This document shows, piece by piece, positions 54,034 to 62,611 of a DNA stretch of 64,000 nucleotides (its first letter is position 1; each line of letters opens with the position of its first letter). A program made the position numbers and the translations under genes. The DNA comes from Thermaerobacter sp. PB12/4term (GTDB taxonomy: Bacteria; Bacillota; Sulfobacillia; Thermaerobacterales; Thermaerobacteraceae). The notes beneath the pieces are model-generated. The model searched no databases. It had not been told where the DNA came from and saw only the letters and a list, made by a program, of their open reading frames with translations. Location of the stretch: positions 620,001-684,000 of the forward strand of contig NZ_CP048407.1 in NCBI RefSeq assembly GCF_003403315.2. The letters are read 5' to 3'.

Positions 54034-55008
54034 GTGGGTGTGCGGGGGATGGCCTACGTCCTGGCGGCGGCCGCCCTGTGGGGGACCCTGGGTGTGGTGG
54101 CCCGGCTGGCGTATGCCGGGGGCGCCCAGCCCGGCGAAGTGGTGTTCTTTCGGGCCGCCATCGCTTTCGTGCTGGCCCTGGCGGTGGCCCGGCGGCAGGG
54201 GGTGGCCCTGGCCGTACCGCGCCGCCGCTGGCTGCTTCTGGGCGCCTACGGGACCATCAGCGTCGGCCTGTTCTACCTGAGCTACTTCTGGGCGGTGCGG
54301 ATGCTGCCCGTGGCCGTGGCGGCGGTGCTGCTTTACACCGCGCCGGTCTTCGTCGCCCTGCTGGCCCGGCTGTTTTTAGGGGAGACCCTGGGGCTCCGGC
54401 GGCTGCTGGCCCTGGCCGTGGCCCTGGCGGGCGTGATGCTGGTCAGCGCTCCGGACCCGTCGGCCGGGATCCGCTGGGGAGGGGTGGCGGTGGGCCTGCT
54501 GTCGGGTCTGACCTATGCCCTCTACAGCATCTTCGGCAAGGTGGCCCTGCGGGACCTGGACCCGGCGGCGGTGGTGGTCTACACCCTCGGCATCGGCGCC
54601 CTGGTGCTCCTGGCGGCCTTGCCGCCCGGGCGCCTGCTGGATCTGGCCTGGTCACCGGCGGTCTGGCTGTGGGTGTTCCTGCTGGGCGTGGGACCCACCT
54701 TCCTGGCCTATCGCCTGTACACCGCCGGCCTGCAGTGGGTGCCGGCCTCCACGGCCTCCATCGTGGCTACGGTGGAGCCGGTGGTGGCGGCCCTGTTAGG
54801 CTGGCTGGTGCTGGGGGAGAGCCTTTCGGCCGGCCAGGGGGCCGGGGCGGTGCTGGTCCTGCTGGCGGGGTGGCTGGCCCAGGAAGGGCTGAGCCTGCGG
54901 GCCGCCGCCCGCGCCACCGGCGGGCCGGAGGGTCATGGTCCCCGGGGCCGGCACCGGGGGTGCCCTGATGGGAAGGAGGCGGAGCACCCGTGCCCGTCCG
55001 CTGGCTGA
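54034..55008 (+). CDS. EamA/DMT-family transporter
   Basis: Ten-helix transporter of 324 residues with two EamA repeats: AYVLAAAALWGTLGVVARLAYAGGAQPGEVVFFRAA and, in the second half, AVGLLSGLTYALYSIFGKVALRDLDPAAVVVYT followed by PVVAALLGWLVLGESLSAGQG. GTG 54034 starts 4 bases after the oxidase stop, with GGGGAGGT upstream; the ATG at 54049 is also possible. The last 20 residues overlap the next gene. It probably exports an amino acid-like metabolite linked to the neighbouring enzymes. Confidence 0.88.
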   Translation: MGVRGMAYVLAAAALWGTLGVVARLAYAGGAQPGEVVFFRAAIAFVLALAVARRQGVALAVPRRRWLLLGAYGTISVGLFYLSYFWAVRMLPVAVAAVLLYTAPVFVALLARLFLGETLGLRRLLALAVALAGVMLVSAPDPSAGIRWGGVAVGLLSGLTYALYSIFGKVALRDLDPAAVVVYTLGIGALVLLAALPPGRLLDLAWSPAVWLWVFLLGVGPTFLAYRLYTAGLQWVPASTASIVATVEPVVAALLGWLVLGESLSAGQGAGAVLVLLAGWLAQEGLSLRAAARATGGPEGHGPRGRHRGCPDGKEAEHPCPSAG

Positions 55009-55979
55009 ACGCCGCCGACGTCGAGCGCTGCCTGCCCATGGCGGAGGCCGTGGACGCCATGGCGGCCGCCTTCGCCGCCGTCAGCGCCGGCCGGGTGGCC
55101 ATGCCCCTGCGGCTGGCCGTCGAAGCGCCCGCCGCCGGGGGCACCACCCTGTTCATGCCGGCCCACGATCCGGAGCTGAACTACACCGTGCTGAAGACCG
55201 TCTCCGTCTACCCCGGCAACCCCGCCCGGGGGCTGCCGGCCATCGGCGGCCTGGTGATCCTGCTGGACGGGGCCACGGGGCAGCCCGTGGCGGTGATGGA
55301 GGGGGCCACCCTGACGGCCCTGCGCACCGGCGCCGCCAGCGGCGCTGCCACCCGGGCGCTGGCCCGGGAAGACGCGACGGTGCTGGCCGTGCTGGGCGCG
55401 GGGGCCCAGGCGCCGTTCCAGGTCCTGGCGGTGTGCGCCGTACGCCCCATCCGCCAGGTGCGCATCTACAATCGCACCCGGGAGCGGGCGGAGGCCCTGG
55501 CCCGCTGGCTGGAGGGCCGCCTGGGCCCGGGGGTCGAACCGGTGGTGGCGGCCACCCCTGCGGAGGCCGCCCGGGGTGCCCACGTGATCTGCACCGTCAC
55601 CAGCAGCGCCGTCCCCTTGCTGGACGCGGCGGACGTGGCGCCGGGGACCCACATCAACGCCGTGGGCAGCTTCCGCCCGGCCATGCGGGAGCTGGGCCGC
55701 GACCTGGTGGCCCGGTGCCGGCCGGTCTTCGTCGACCAGCGCCAGGCCGCCCGGGAGGAGGCGGGGGAGCTGATCGACGCCCTCCAGGCCGGCGTCCTCC
55801 AGCCCGGTGATCTGGTGGAACTCGGCCAGGTGCTGGCCGGCGCCCACCCCGGCCGGGTTCATCCGGACCAGGTGACCCTGTTCAAGAGCTGCGGCCTGGC
55901 GGCCCAGGACCTGTACGCGGCGGCCCGGGTGTGGCAGCGGGCCCGGGAGCTGGGGGTGGGGCAGGATGTGGAGCTTTAA
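54990..55979 (+). CDS. Ornithine cyclodeaminase/mu-crystallin family protein
   Basis: NAD(P)-dependent enzyme of the OCD family, which includes ornithine cyclodeaminase, alanine dehydrogenase and ketimine reductases. The 329-residue product has the substrate loop GGTTLFMPAHDPELNYTVLKTVSVYPGN, then GLVILLDGATGQPVAVMEGATLTALRTGAASGAATRALAR, and the Rossmann motif VLAVLGAGAQAPFQVLAVCAV. Near the end is VTLFKSCGLAAQDLYAA. The GTG at 54990 lies inside the previous gene (19-base overlap) behind AAGGAGG. It cannot be assigned to one activity. Reduction of a cyclic imino acid produced by the adjacent oxidase is an attractive idea. Confidence 0.88.
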   Translation: MPVRWLNAADVERCLPMAEAVDAMAAAFAAVSAGRVAMPLRLAVEAPAAGGTTLFMPAHDPELNYTVLKTVSVYPGNPARGLPAIGGLVILLDGATGQPVAVMEGATLTALRTGAASGAATRALAREDATVLAVLGAGAQAPFQVLAVCAVRPIRQVRIYNRTRERAEALARWLEGRLGPGVEPVVAATPAEAARGAHVICTVTSSAVPLLDAADVAPGTHINAVGSFRPAMRELGRDLVARCRPVFVDQRQAAREEAGELIDALQAGVLQPGDLVELGQVLAGAHPGRVHPDQVTLFKSCGLAAQDLYAAARVWQRARELGVGQDVEL

Positions 55980-57057
55980 GGCGGGGCTCGAGGCCGGTCC
56001 CAGGTCCGGCCGCCAGGCCGCCCCGCGCCAGGGGAGGCCGCCCGGCCCCGGCGGGGGCGCAGGGCCGGTGCACCCGCTGGCACCCCTGCTGGCCCTGGCC
56101 GGAGCCGTGCTGGCCATCTCCTTTTCGTCGGTGCTGATTCGCTACTCCCAGGCACCCAGCGCCGTCATCGCCTTCTACCGCATGGCCCTGACCACGCTGC
56201 TGCTCTTGCCCTGGGCCCGGCGGGATGCCGGCCGCGTCCGGCGGCTGCCGCCGCGCCTGCTCTGGGCCAGCGTCTTGAGCGGCGTGCTGCTGGCGGGCCA
56301 CTTCCTCACCTGGATCGCCTCGCTGCGCTACACGTCGGTGACGGCGTCGGTCCTGCTGGTCACCTCCCACCCGCTCTACGTGATGGCGGCCGATGCCTGG
56401 CTCCTGCGGGAGCGGGTGCCCGCCCGGCGGCTGTTGGGCGCGCTGCTGGCCCTGACCGGCGTGGCCGTGGTGACCTTCGCCGGCGCGGGGGCGGGTGACC
56501 TGGCCGCGGGCGGGACCGCCCTCTACGGAAACTTCCTGGCCGTGGCGGGGTCGTGGTTCTTCGCCGGGTACATCCTCATCGGCCGGCGGGTGCGGCAGGT
56601 GCTCCCCGTCATGCCCTACACCACCCTGGTGTACGGCGTGGCCTCGCTGGTGATTGCCGCGGGACTGGCGCTGACGGGCACCCCCTTCGGCCCGTACCCC
56701 TGGCGGGAGATGCTGCTCTTCGTCGCCCTGGCCGTGGTGCCCACCCTGGGAGGGCACACCGTGCTCAACTGGGCGCTGGAGTGGGTGCCGGCCAGCGTGG
56801 TGTCGGTGTCGATCCTGGGCGAGCCGGTGGGGGCGTCCCTGCTGGCCTGGCTCCTCCTGGGGGAGGCGCCTTCGGGGGTCGAACTGGCCGGCGGCGCGCT
56901 GACCCTGGCGGGCCTGTTTGTCGCCACCCAGACGGCGGGACGGGAAACGGAGCGGCTGAGGGGCGCGGCCGGGGCGGCGGGAACGGCGGGATCGGCGGGC
57001 GCGGGCGCTGCGGCGGGCGCGGCGGCGGTGGAACCCGGCCCCGGCAAGCGGCTCTGA
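55966..57057 (+). CDS. EamA/DMT-family transporter
   Basis: Third EamA protein of the window, 363 residues. After a charged, Pro/Gly-rich N-terminus of about 40 residues it has ten membrane segments. The first repeat includes SFSSVLIRYSQAPSAVIAFYRMALTTLLLLPWA. The second includes PTLGGHTVLNWALEWVPASVVSVSILGEPVGASLLAWLLLGEAPSGVE. The C-terminal 40 residues are Ala/Gly-rich. ATG 55966 overlaps the preceding gene by 14 bases. Two DMT transporters with two amino acid enzymes in one coupled operon suggests export of the products or substrates of these enzymes. Confidence 0.88.
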   Translation: MWSFKAGLEAGPRSGRQAAPRQGRPPGPGGGAGPVHPLAPLLALAGAVLAISFSSVLIRYSQAPSAVIAFYRMALTTLLLLPWARRDAGRVRRLPPRLLWASVLSGVLLAGHFLTWIASLRYTSVTASVLLVTSHPLYVMAADAWLLRERVPARRLLGALLALTGVAVVTFAGAGAGDLAAGGTALYGNFLAVAGSWFFAGYILIGRRVRQVLPVMPYTTLVYGVASLVIAAGLALTGTPFGPYPWREMLLFVALAVVPTLGGHTVLNWALEWVPASVVSVSILGEPVGASLLAWLLLGEAPSGVELAGGALTLAGLFVATQTAGRETERLRGAAGAAGTAGSAGAGAAAGAAAVEPGPGKRL

Positions 57058-57268
57058 AACGCCCCCCGCCACGGTAACCAGGCCAGGGCTTGCACCAGTC
57101 CCTTGCGCCGGTCCGGGGAGTTCCGGTCCGGAGAGCCGGCCCAGGCTCCGCCGGTCTGCACGGTGGCCGGTGGCGGTGCGCCTGGTGCAATAGCGTGGGC
57201 GCGGTGCAACAACGTGGGACCGGAGCAGCAACATAGGGCCGCGGGGGGTCAGCAGGAAGTGCACGCCC

Positions 57269-57694
57269 TCACGGGGCGCCGCTTCCCGCCCCGCCGCCGG
57301 CGTCCGGCGGGGACGAGGCGCCGCGGTCGGGGGCCGTGGCACCAGGGGGAGGCGCGCTTTCCACCCGCGGGTCGCCGGCGGGCTCTGCACCCCCGCGCTG
57401 CCGCTGGGCCAGCCGCTCCAGCACCAGGCGGTAGCCGTCGGCACCGTAATGCAGGAAGCGGTTGATGCGGCTGATGGTGGCTGAACTCATCCCCGTCTCC
57501 CGCTGGATCTGCTCGTAGGTCTGGCCGCGGGCCAGGCGCTGCGCCACCTCGAAGCGCAGGGCGAGCGATTGGATCTCCCCGACGGTACAGAGATCCTCAA
57601 AGAAGCGGTAGCATTCCTCCAGATTCTCCAGGGACAGGATGGCCTCGAAGAGTCGGTCGACCCGGGGGTGCTGTAGGCGGGACTGGTAGGCCAC
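57269..57694 (-). CDS. yerC: YerC/YecD-type TrpR-like regulator
   Basis: Small helical DNA-binding protein of the Trp repressor superfamily. The 141-residue product has the family core of about 95 residues: RVDRLFEAILSLENLEECYRFFEDLCTVGEIQSLALRFEVAQRLARGQTYEQIQRETGMSSATISRINRFLHYG. Its helix-turn-helix is TYEQIQRETGMSSATISRINR. A Pro/Ala-rich tail follows. GTG 57694 is preceded by AGGAGGAG. It begins 35 bases after the Fur-family gene, so they are probably cotranscribed. YerC-like proteins have been predicted to regulate histidine genes in some Firmicutes; the his operon promoter lies 5 kb away. Confidence 0.9.
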   Translation of the reverse strand: MAYQSRLQHPRVDRLFEAILSLENLEECYRFFEDLCTVGEIQSLALRFEVAQRLARGQTYEQIQRETGMSSATISRINRFLHYGADGYRLVLERLAQRQRGGAEPAGDPRVESAPPPGATAPDRGASSPPDAGGGAGSGAP

Positions 57695-57729
57695 TGGGGC
57701 TCCTCCTGTCCGGTCCGGCCGGCTGCCGG

Positions 57730-58275
57730 TCAGGCTTCTTTGGGCAGCACCGCATCGGGCTTGCCGGACTGCTGGGGGCCGGCCGTCTCCCCACCGCCCG
57801 CGGTGGCCGCATCCCCCGTCGCGGGCAGGCCGTCGCGAGCCCGCCGCTCCTGGCACCGGGGGCAGATCCCGTAGAACTCGAAGCGCTGTCCCAGGATGAC
57901 GAACTCGGAGCGCTCCGCCACCCGCTGGCCGATGCCCTCCAGGGCGCCGGCATCGACGTCGAAGATGGCCTTGCAGTCGATGCACTGCACGTTGGCGTGG
58001 GCGTGGGGGTTGCCGTCGTAGCGCTGCACATCCCCCGGGAAGCCCAGCTGGCTGGCAAGGCCGAGTTCGACCAGAAGTTCCAGGGTGTTGTACACCGTGG
58101 CCGGGCTGATCATGGGGAAGCGCTTCCGGGCCTGCTGGTACAGCTCTTCGGCGCTGGGGTGGTGGGAACGGCGCGCGTTCTCCTGCAGCAGCTCGTAGAT
58201 GGCCAGGCGCTGGGCCGTCACCCGGTACCCGCGATCCGCCAGAAGTCGCCGGAATTCCTCCATGGCCAGGGCCAT
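57730..58275 (-). CDS. perR: Fur-family metalloregulator, PerR-like
   Basis: Metal-dependent repressor. The 181-residue product has the winged-helix region (RRLLADRGYRVTAQRLAIYELLQENARRSHHPSAEELYQQARKRFPMISPATVYNTLELLVELGLAS) and the metal-binding domain. A structural-zinc CxxC (CIDC) and a second (CPRC) are present, as is the HAHANVQC segment. PerR is favoured over Fur or Zur because the next gene upstream is a P1B-4 ATPase whose promoter carries a PerR-like box. ATG 58275 is about 11 bases from GAAAGG. The last 30 residues are a Gly/Ala tail. Peroxide sensing would need the usual His/Asp ligands, which I did not map individually. Confidence 0.82.
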   Translation of the reverse strand: MALAMEEFRRLLADRGYRVTAQRLAIYELLQENARRSHHPSAEELYQQARKRFPMISPATVYNTLELLVELGLASQLGFPGDVQRYDGNPHAHANVQCIDCKAIFDVDAGALEGIGQRVAERSEFVILGQRFEFYGICPRCQERRARDGLPATGDAATAGGGETAGPQQSGKPDAVLPKEA

Positions 58276-58372
58276 CGCGCTCACAACCTTTCGCCGGCCG
58301 CTGCGGCCCCGCGGGCCGCTGGATCCGGTCCTGGCATCGAAGGCCGCGAAATTCTGCGATTCCCGATAAAAT

Positions 58373-58399
58373 AGTTGCAACTCTAAATAGATCCTATTT
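58373..58399. promoter_or_regulatory. AT-rich palindromes upstream of the Fur-family gene
   Basis: Two inverted repeats in the short gap before the Fur-family gene: AGTTGCAACT (58373-58382) and AAATAG-ATC-CTATTT (58385-58399). They are the likely promoter/operator of the regulator gene and could be autoregulatory, but neither is a close PerR or Fur consensus. Confidence 0.45.
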
Positions 58400-58427
58400 T
58401 GATCTTAGGTTGGCGTTCGGAAGGGGG

Positions 58428-60617
58428 TCAAGAGCCCGTCCTCCCGCTGTCTTCCGCCGGCCCCGCTGCGCCGTGCGTCGCCGGCCGCACGGCCAGCATC
58501 CGCAGCCCGTTCAGCATGGCCAGCACGGTGCTGCCCTCGTGCCCCAGCACGCCCAGGGCCAGTTCCAGGCGCCCCACCAGGGTCAGGCTCACCAGGACCA
58601 CGATCACGCTCAAGGCAAAGACCAGGTTCTGCCAGATGGTCCGCGTCGCTCGCCGGGCCAGGTCGAACACGAAGGGCAGCTTCTCGATCTCGTCGCTGAC
58701 CAGCACCACATCGGCCGTTTCCAGGGCCACGTCGGTGCCCGCGGCGCCCATGGCGATGCCCACCCGGGCCCGCGCCAGGGCCGGGGCGTCGTTGACGCCG
58801 TCGCCCACCATGGCCACGGGTCCCAGGGTGCGGGACAGTTCTTCCACCGCCTGGAGCTTGCCTTCCGGCAGCAGTCCCGCCCGGACCTCGGTGATGCCCA
58901 GCTGGGCGGCGATGACCCGGGCCACCTCCGGGCGATCGCCGGTCAGCATGACGGGGATGAGCCCGGCCCGGCGCAGGGCGGCCACGGCCTCGCGGGCTCC
59001 CGGGCGGGGCGTGTCCTGGACGGCGATGCAGCCCAGCAGGTTCGGGCCCACGCCGGTCAGCAGGACCGTCTTGCCTTCCCGGGCCAGGCGCTCCATGACG
59101 GGCTCGGCCGCCGAGGGGTCGGCGCCGTGGCGGCGGGCAAACTCCGGGCTCCCGGCCCAGGCCAGGCCAAGCCCGGAGCGGGCCGCCACCCCGAAGCCCG
59201 GCTCCGCCTGGGCGTCCGCCGCCTCGGCGGGGGTGATTCCCTCGGCGGCGGCCGCAGCCAGGACCGCCCGGGCCAGGGGGTGCTCGGACAGGCGCTCGGC
59301 CGTGGCGGCTGCCTGCAGCACGGCTTCCCGGGTGGCGCCGCCCAGGGGCACCACGTCGGTCACCCGCGGCTCGCCCCGCGTCAGGGTGCCCGTCTTGTCA
59401 AAGGCGACGACCCGGACGGAGGCCAGTTCCTCCACGTAACGGCCGCCCTTGAGCAGGATCCCGCGGCGGGCGGCGTTGGCCACGGCCGACAGGACGGGCG
59501 CCGGCGCGCTGATGGCCACGGCGCAGGGCGAGGCCACCACCATCAGGACCAGGGCGCGGTAGATGGTCTGGGCAGGATCGGCGCCCCAGAGCAGGGGCAG
59601 CCCCGCCGCCAGGGCGGCGACGGCCACCACCGCCGTGGCGTAGACCTGCTCGATGCGGTCGATCAGGCGCTGGGTGCGGGACCGGTCCTCCTGGGCCGCC
59701 TGCACCAGGGCGACGATGCGCGCCAGCATGGTGTCGGTAGCGGGCCGGGTCACCTCCACCTCCAGGCCGCCCAGCTGGTTCATGGTGCCGGCGAACACCT
59801 CGTCGCCGGGACCCTTGGCCACCGGCACCGACTCGCCGGTGATGGCCGCCTGGTCCACGGTGGAACGGCCGGCCCGCACCCGGCCGTCGATGGGAATCCG
59901 CTCGCCCGGCCGGACGGCGATGACATCGCCCACCCGCAGGTCCTCCACCGGCACCTCCTCTTCCGTGCCGCCGGGACGCAGCCGGCGGGCCGTTTCCGGC
60001 GCCAGGTCCATGAGGGCGCGGATGGCGCGGCGCGTGCGGTCCATGGCGTAAGACTGCAGGGCATTGCTCAGGGAGAAGAGGAAGAGCAGGGTGGCGCCCT
60101 CTTCCCAGGCGCCCAGCCCCGCGGCCCCCAGGGCCGCCAGGACCATCAAGAGGTCGACGTCGATCACCCGCTGGCGCAGGGCCGCAAGGCCCGAAAGGGC
60201 GGCCGGGGTGCCGCCGGCCAGGTAGCTTGCCACGTAGAAGAACAGGCTGGCCGCCGGGGGCGCCCCCAGCCGTTCGGCCGCCACGCCGGCCAGCAGGCAG
60301 GCCAGGGTGGCCGCCGTCAGCACCGCCAGGTGGTGCCGCGCCCAGAAGCCGGGTTCTTCCGGCCGGGAGCGGGGCCGCGGAGCCACAGCGGGGCCGGACG
60401 CCTTCCCGGATCCGGCCGATCCGCCGGGTGCCCCGGCCCGCTCCCGGCCGGCAGGCACCGCCGCCCGAACCGGCCCTGGGAGAGCGGCCGGTGCTTCGGC
60501 CCCGGCGGCCGGGGATGCACCGGTCCCGGTGGTGCCGCCCCGCCCCGCTGCAGCAGCGCGCCGCCGGGTTGCCTGTTCGTCGTGAACCGCCTCGGGGATT
60601 GCCGGGGAACGGGCCAC
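58428..60617 (-). CDS. P1B-4-type heavy metal-transporting ATPase (PfeT/ZosA/CoaT-like)
   Basis: Exports a transition metal, probably Fe(II), Co(II) or Zn. The 729-residue product has no N-terminal CxxC metal-binding domain but a Pro/Ala-rich head of about 90 residues. The catalytic core shows the TGES actuator loop, the transmembrane SPC motif (VVASPCAVAISAP) in place of CPC, the phosphorylation site FDKTGTLTRG, TGDRPEV and MVGDGVNDAPAL. Near the C-terminus is the P1B-4 HEGST-x4-LN motif. GTG 60617 is supported by AAGGAGG 8 bases upstream; the frame extends further but would cross the promoter. Its promoter bears a PerR-like box, as for Bacillus pfeT. Confidence 0.88.
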   Translation of the reverse strand: MARSPAIPEAVHDEQATRRRAAAAGRGGTTGTGASPAAGAEAPAALPGPVRAAVPAGRERAGAPGGSAGSGKASGPAVAPRPRSRPEEPGFWARHHLAVLTAATLACLLAGVAAERLGAPPAASLFFYVASYLAGGTPAALSGLAALRQRVIDVDLLMVLAALGAAGLGAWEEGATLLFLFSLSNALQSYAMDRTRRAIRALMDLAPETARRLRPGGTEEEVPVEDLRVGDVIAVRPGERIPIDGRVRAGRSTVDQAAITGESVPVAKGPGDEVFAGTMNQLGGLEVEVTRPATDTMLARIVALVQAAQEDRSRTQRLIDRIEQVYATAVVAVAALAAGLPLLWGADPAQTIYRALVLMVVASPCAVAISAPAPVLSAVANAARRGILLKGGRYVEELASVRVVAFDKTGTLTRGEPRVTDVVPLGGATREAVLQAAATAERLSEHPLARAVLAAAAAEGITPAEAADAQAEPGFGVAARSGLGLAWAGSPEFARRHGADPSAAEPVMERLAREGKTVLLTGVGPNLLGCIAVQDTPRPGAREAVAALRRAGLIPVMLTGDRPEVARVIAAQLGITEVRAGLLPEGKLQAVEELSRTLGPVAMVGDGVNDAPALARARVGIAMGAAGTDVALETADVVLVSDEIEKLPFVFDLARRATRTIWQNLVFALSVIVVLVSLTLVGRLELALGVLGHEGSTVLAMLNGLRMLAVRPATHGAAGPAEDSGRTGS

Positions 60618-60762
60618 GTCGAAAGCCTCCTTCACGCCAGCCTCCTGGCTTCCTGCCACACCCGGATAGGTGGTGCCGCGGCCGATCGTCCCGCCGGCTG
60701 CGGGCTGGCGCAGGATTCTTGAAACTGAATTCCAGTCGCATTTGTTGATACTGCGTCCAACT

Positions 60763-60777
60763 TTGTAATCAGTATAA
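60763..60777 (-). promoter_or_regulatory. PerR-like box on the P1B-4 ATPase promoter
   Basis: On the minus strand TTATACTGATTACAA matches the PerR box TTATAATNATTATAA at all but two positions. It overlaps the -10 element of the promoter at 60771-60800. Overlap with the promoter is typical of repression by PerR. Confidence 0.7.
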
Positions 60778-60800
60778 AATTTGGATCTGCCGCCGGTCAA
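60771..60800 (-). promoter_or_regulatory. Promoter of the P1B-4 ATPase gene
   Basis: On the minus strand TTGACC (60800-60795), 18-base spacer, TATACT (60776-60771). The predicted start near 60764 leaves a leader of about 147 bases before the GTG at 60617. Confidence 0.75.
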
Positions 60801-61004
60801 CGGGTGGGTGTGCTGGCGGTCTGGCCCGGCGAAGGAAGGGGCAACCCTTGCCGCCCGCGCCGGCACCCGTTCCGCGAAGGTGCCACCCGGGAACCCGGGC
60901 AGAGGCCGGGGACGGCCGGGACCGGCCGGGACCGGGGAGAGGGGCGAGCGCCCGTCCGAGCGGAAGAGGAAGCCAAGCTACCGGTGGAGGGCCAGGAAAG
61001 AAGC

Positions 61005-61030
61005 CGGGGCCGGCCCAGGGGCCGGCCCCG
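61005..61030 (-). terminator. GC hairpin downstream of the 61106 gene
   Basis: CGGGGCCGGC / GCCGGCCCCG with a 6-base loop, about 75 bases after the stop of the minus-strand gene at 61106. There is no strong T-run, so it is a weak terminator candidate. Confidence 0.4.
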
Positions 61031-61105
61031 CTGAAGGGCATCATCCGGTGTTCCTGCCGTGCAGAGCTGGTGGCGCCGGCTCGACGATGGATCGGCGGAA
61101 TCCTT

Positions 61106-61417
61106 TCACGATGCCGCCCGGGCATCCGCGCCGCCGGCCGGGTTCGACCGGCCCTGGCGGTGCTGCCGGTACCGCAGCTCGTAGGCGACGGCCCCCAGCG
61201 CCAGCCCGGCCGCGCTCATCAACCCGCCGGTGACCAGGACCAGGGGTGCCCGCAGCCACGGGTTGGGAACGTGCTCCAGGACCAGCATCATCAGAACCAG
61301 GAAGAGTGCCGCCGCCGCGGTCAGCCCGGCGGCCAGCAGCCGGAGGCGGGCCGGGCTCAACCCTTCGACCCGAAGGAAGAACCGGTGAGCCCTGGTAGGC
61401 GTCTTCCCTGCCGTCAC
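61106..61417 (-). CDS. Small two-helix membrane protein, unknown
   Basis: A 103-residue protein with a positively charged N-terminus, two membrane segments (LRLLAAGLTAAAALFLVLMMLVLEHV and LRAPLVLVTGGLMSAAGLALGAVAYEL), and a charged C-terminus (RYRQHRQGRSN). GTG 61417 follows AAAGGCGG; GTG 61441 is the outer alternative. No family is recognised. It stands alone between the divergent DUF554 gene and the ATPase promoter. Confidence 0.55.
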   Translation of the reverse strand: MTAGKTPTRAHRFFLRVEGLSPARLRLLAAGLTAAAALFLVLMMLVLEHVPNPWLRAPLVLVTGGLMSAAGLALGAVAYELRYRQHRQGRSNPAGGADARAAS

Positions 61418-61591
61418 GGTGTCACCGCCTTTGTTGCCCACCCTGCGGGGAATGCATCGTCTTTGAAGATACCATTAGGTCCATGCGGGCCGCCAGGTGC
61501 CGGTCAGGACAACAGGCCGGCTCTCTAGAAGCCGGTTCGGCCGCGTGCTACGTTGTTGTCATTCCACGATCTTGCAGGGAGAGGGGCGCCG

Positions 61592-62500
61592 ATGAAGGGG
61601 CTGGGGACCCTGATCAACGTGGTGACGGTGCTGGCCGGCTCGGGGCTGGGGTTGTGGCTGGGCTCGCGGCTGCCCGCCCGGAACCGGGAGGTGTTGACGG
61701 GAGGCCTGGGGGTCGTCACGTTGCTGATCGGCCTGGACATGGCGCGGGCGACGGGGAACATCCTGATCGTTCTGGGATCGGTGCTGGCCGGCGGGCTGGT
61801 GGGGACGGCGCTGGACCTGGACGGGCGGCTGGAGGCCATGGGCCGGGCGGTGGAACGCGCCTTGCTGCGGGCATCCCGGGGCACGAGGCCGGCGGTGGCG
61901 GCCGAACGGGCCGAGCGCCCCGAACCGGCAGAAGTTCCGCGAGCGGGGGCCGCAGCGGGAACGCCGGCGGGGACCGGCACGGGGGCCGGAACCGGAGCCG
62001 GGGCCGGGCCGGTCCCGGCGGTCGTCCCCGCCGGATCCGGCCCGGAGGACGGCCGCCCGGAGGCCGAACCAGGCCAGGCGCAGGCGGGGGGCGAGGGCGC
62101 CATCGCCCGGGGCTTCATCGCCGCCAGCCTGCTCTTCTGCGTTGGGCCCATGACCGTCCTGGGTTCGATCCAGGACGGGCTGGCGGGCGACTACCAGCTG
62201 CTCGCGGTCAAGGCCACCCTGGACGGCTTTGCTTCCCTGGCCATGGCCCCTGCCCTGGGGCCGGGCGTGGCCCTTTCCGCCCTCACCGTGCTGGGGGTGC
62301 AGGGGAGCCTGACCCTGCTGGCCGGGCTCATCAGCCCGTGGATCAGCGAGCCCATGCTCAACGAGCTGACCGCGGCGGGCGGGGCGCTGGTGGTCATGAT
62401 CGGTCTGGGCCTGCTGGACATCCGGCGGCTGCCCGTGGCCAATTTCCTGCCCGCCCTGGTCTTCGCCCCGCTGCTGGCCCGGCTGGCCGGCCAGGGATGA
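61592..62500 (+). CDS. DUF554 (YdfK/YqgA-type) membrane protein
   Basis: Polytopic membrane protein of 302 residues. The N-terminal half (GTLINVVTVLAGSGLGLWLGSRLP and GGLGVVTLLIGLDMARATGNILIVLGSVLAGGLVG) and the C-terminal half (ARGFIAASLLFCVGPMTVLGSIQDGLAGDYQLLAVKATLDGFASLAMA) are typical of DUF554. A Gly/Ala/Pro-rich cytoplasmic insert of about 65 residues (about 103-168) separates them and is not usual. ATG 61592 follows AGAGGGG. Function is unknown; related proteins are often just annotated as putative transporters. Confidence 0.87.
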   Translation: MKGLGTLINVVTVLAGSGLGLWLGSRLPARNREVLTGGLGVVTLLIGLDMARATGNILIVLGSVLAGGLVGTALDLDGRLEAMGRAVERALLRASRGTRPAVAAERAERPEPAEVPRAGAAAGTPAGTGTGAGTGAGAGPVPAVVPAGSGPEDGRPEAEPGQAQAGGEGAIARGFIAASLLFCVGPMTVLGSIQDGLAGDYQLLAVKATLDGFASLAMAPALGPGVALSALTVLGVQGSLTLLAGLISPWISEPMLNELTAAGGALVVMIGLGLLDIRRLPVANFLPALVFAPLLARLAGQG

Positions 62501-62611
62501 CCGGGCGGGGCCTGGCACCGCCTGCGGGGACACAAAACGGGTTGCTGCGGCGTAGGGTGAAAGGAGCACTCCCCCGGCAAGCCTTTCCAGCGTGGAGGAG
62601 GGATCGACCCG

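Noticed and set aside
60665-60695. A T-box-like string (AGGTGGTGCCGCGG followed by CGTCCC) on the plus strand
   Set aside because: No stem I, no downstream amino acid gene on that strand, and it lies in the leader of the minus-strand ATPase.
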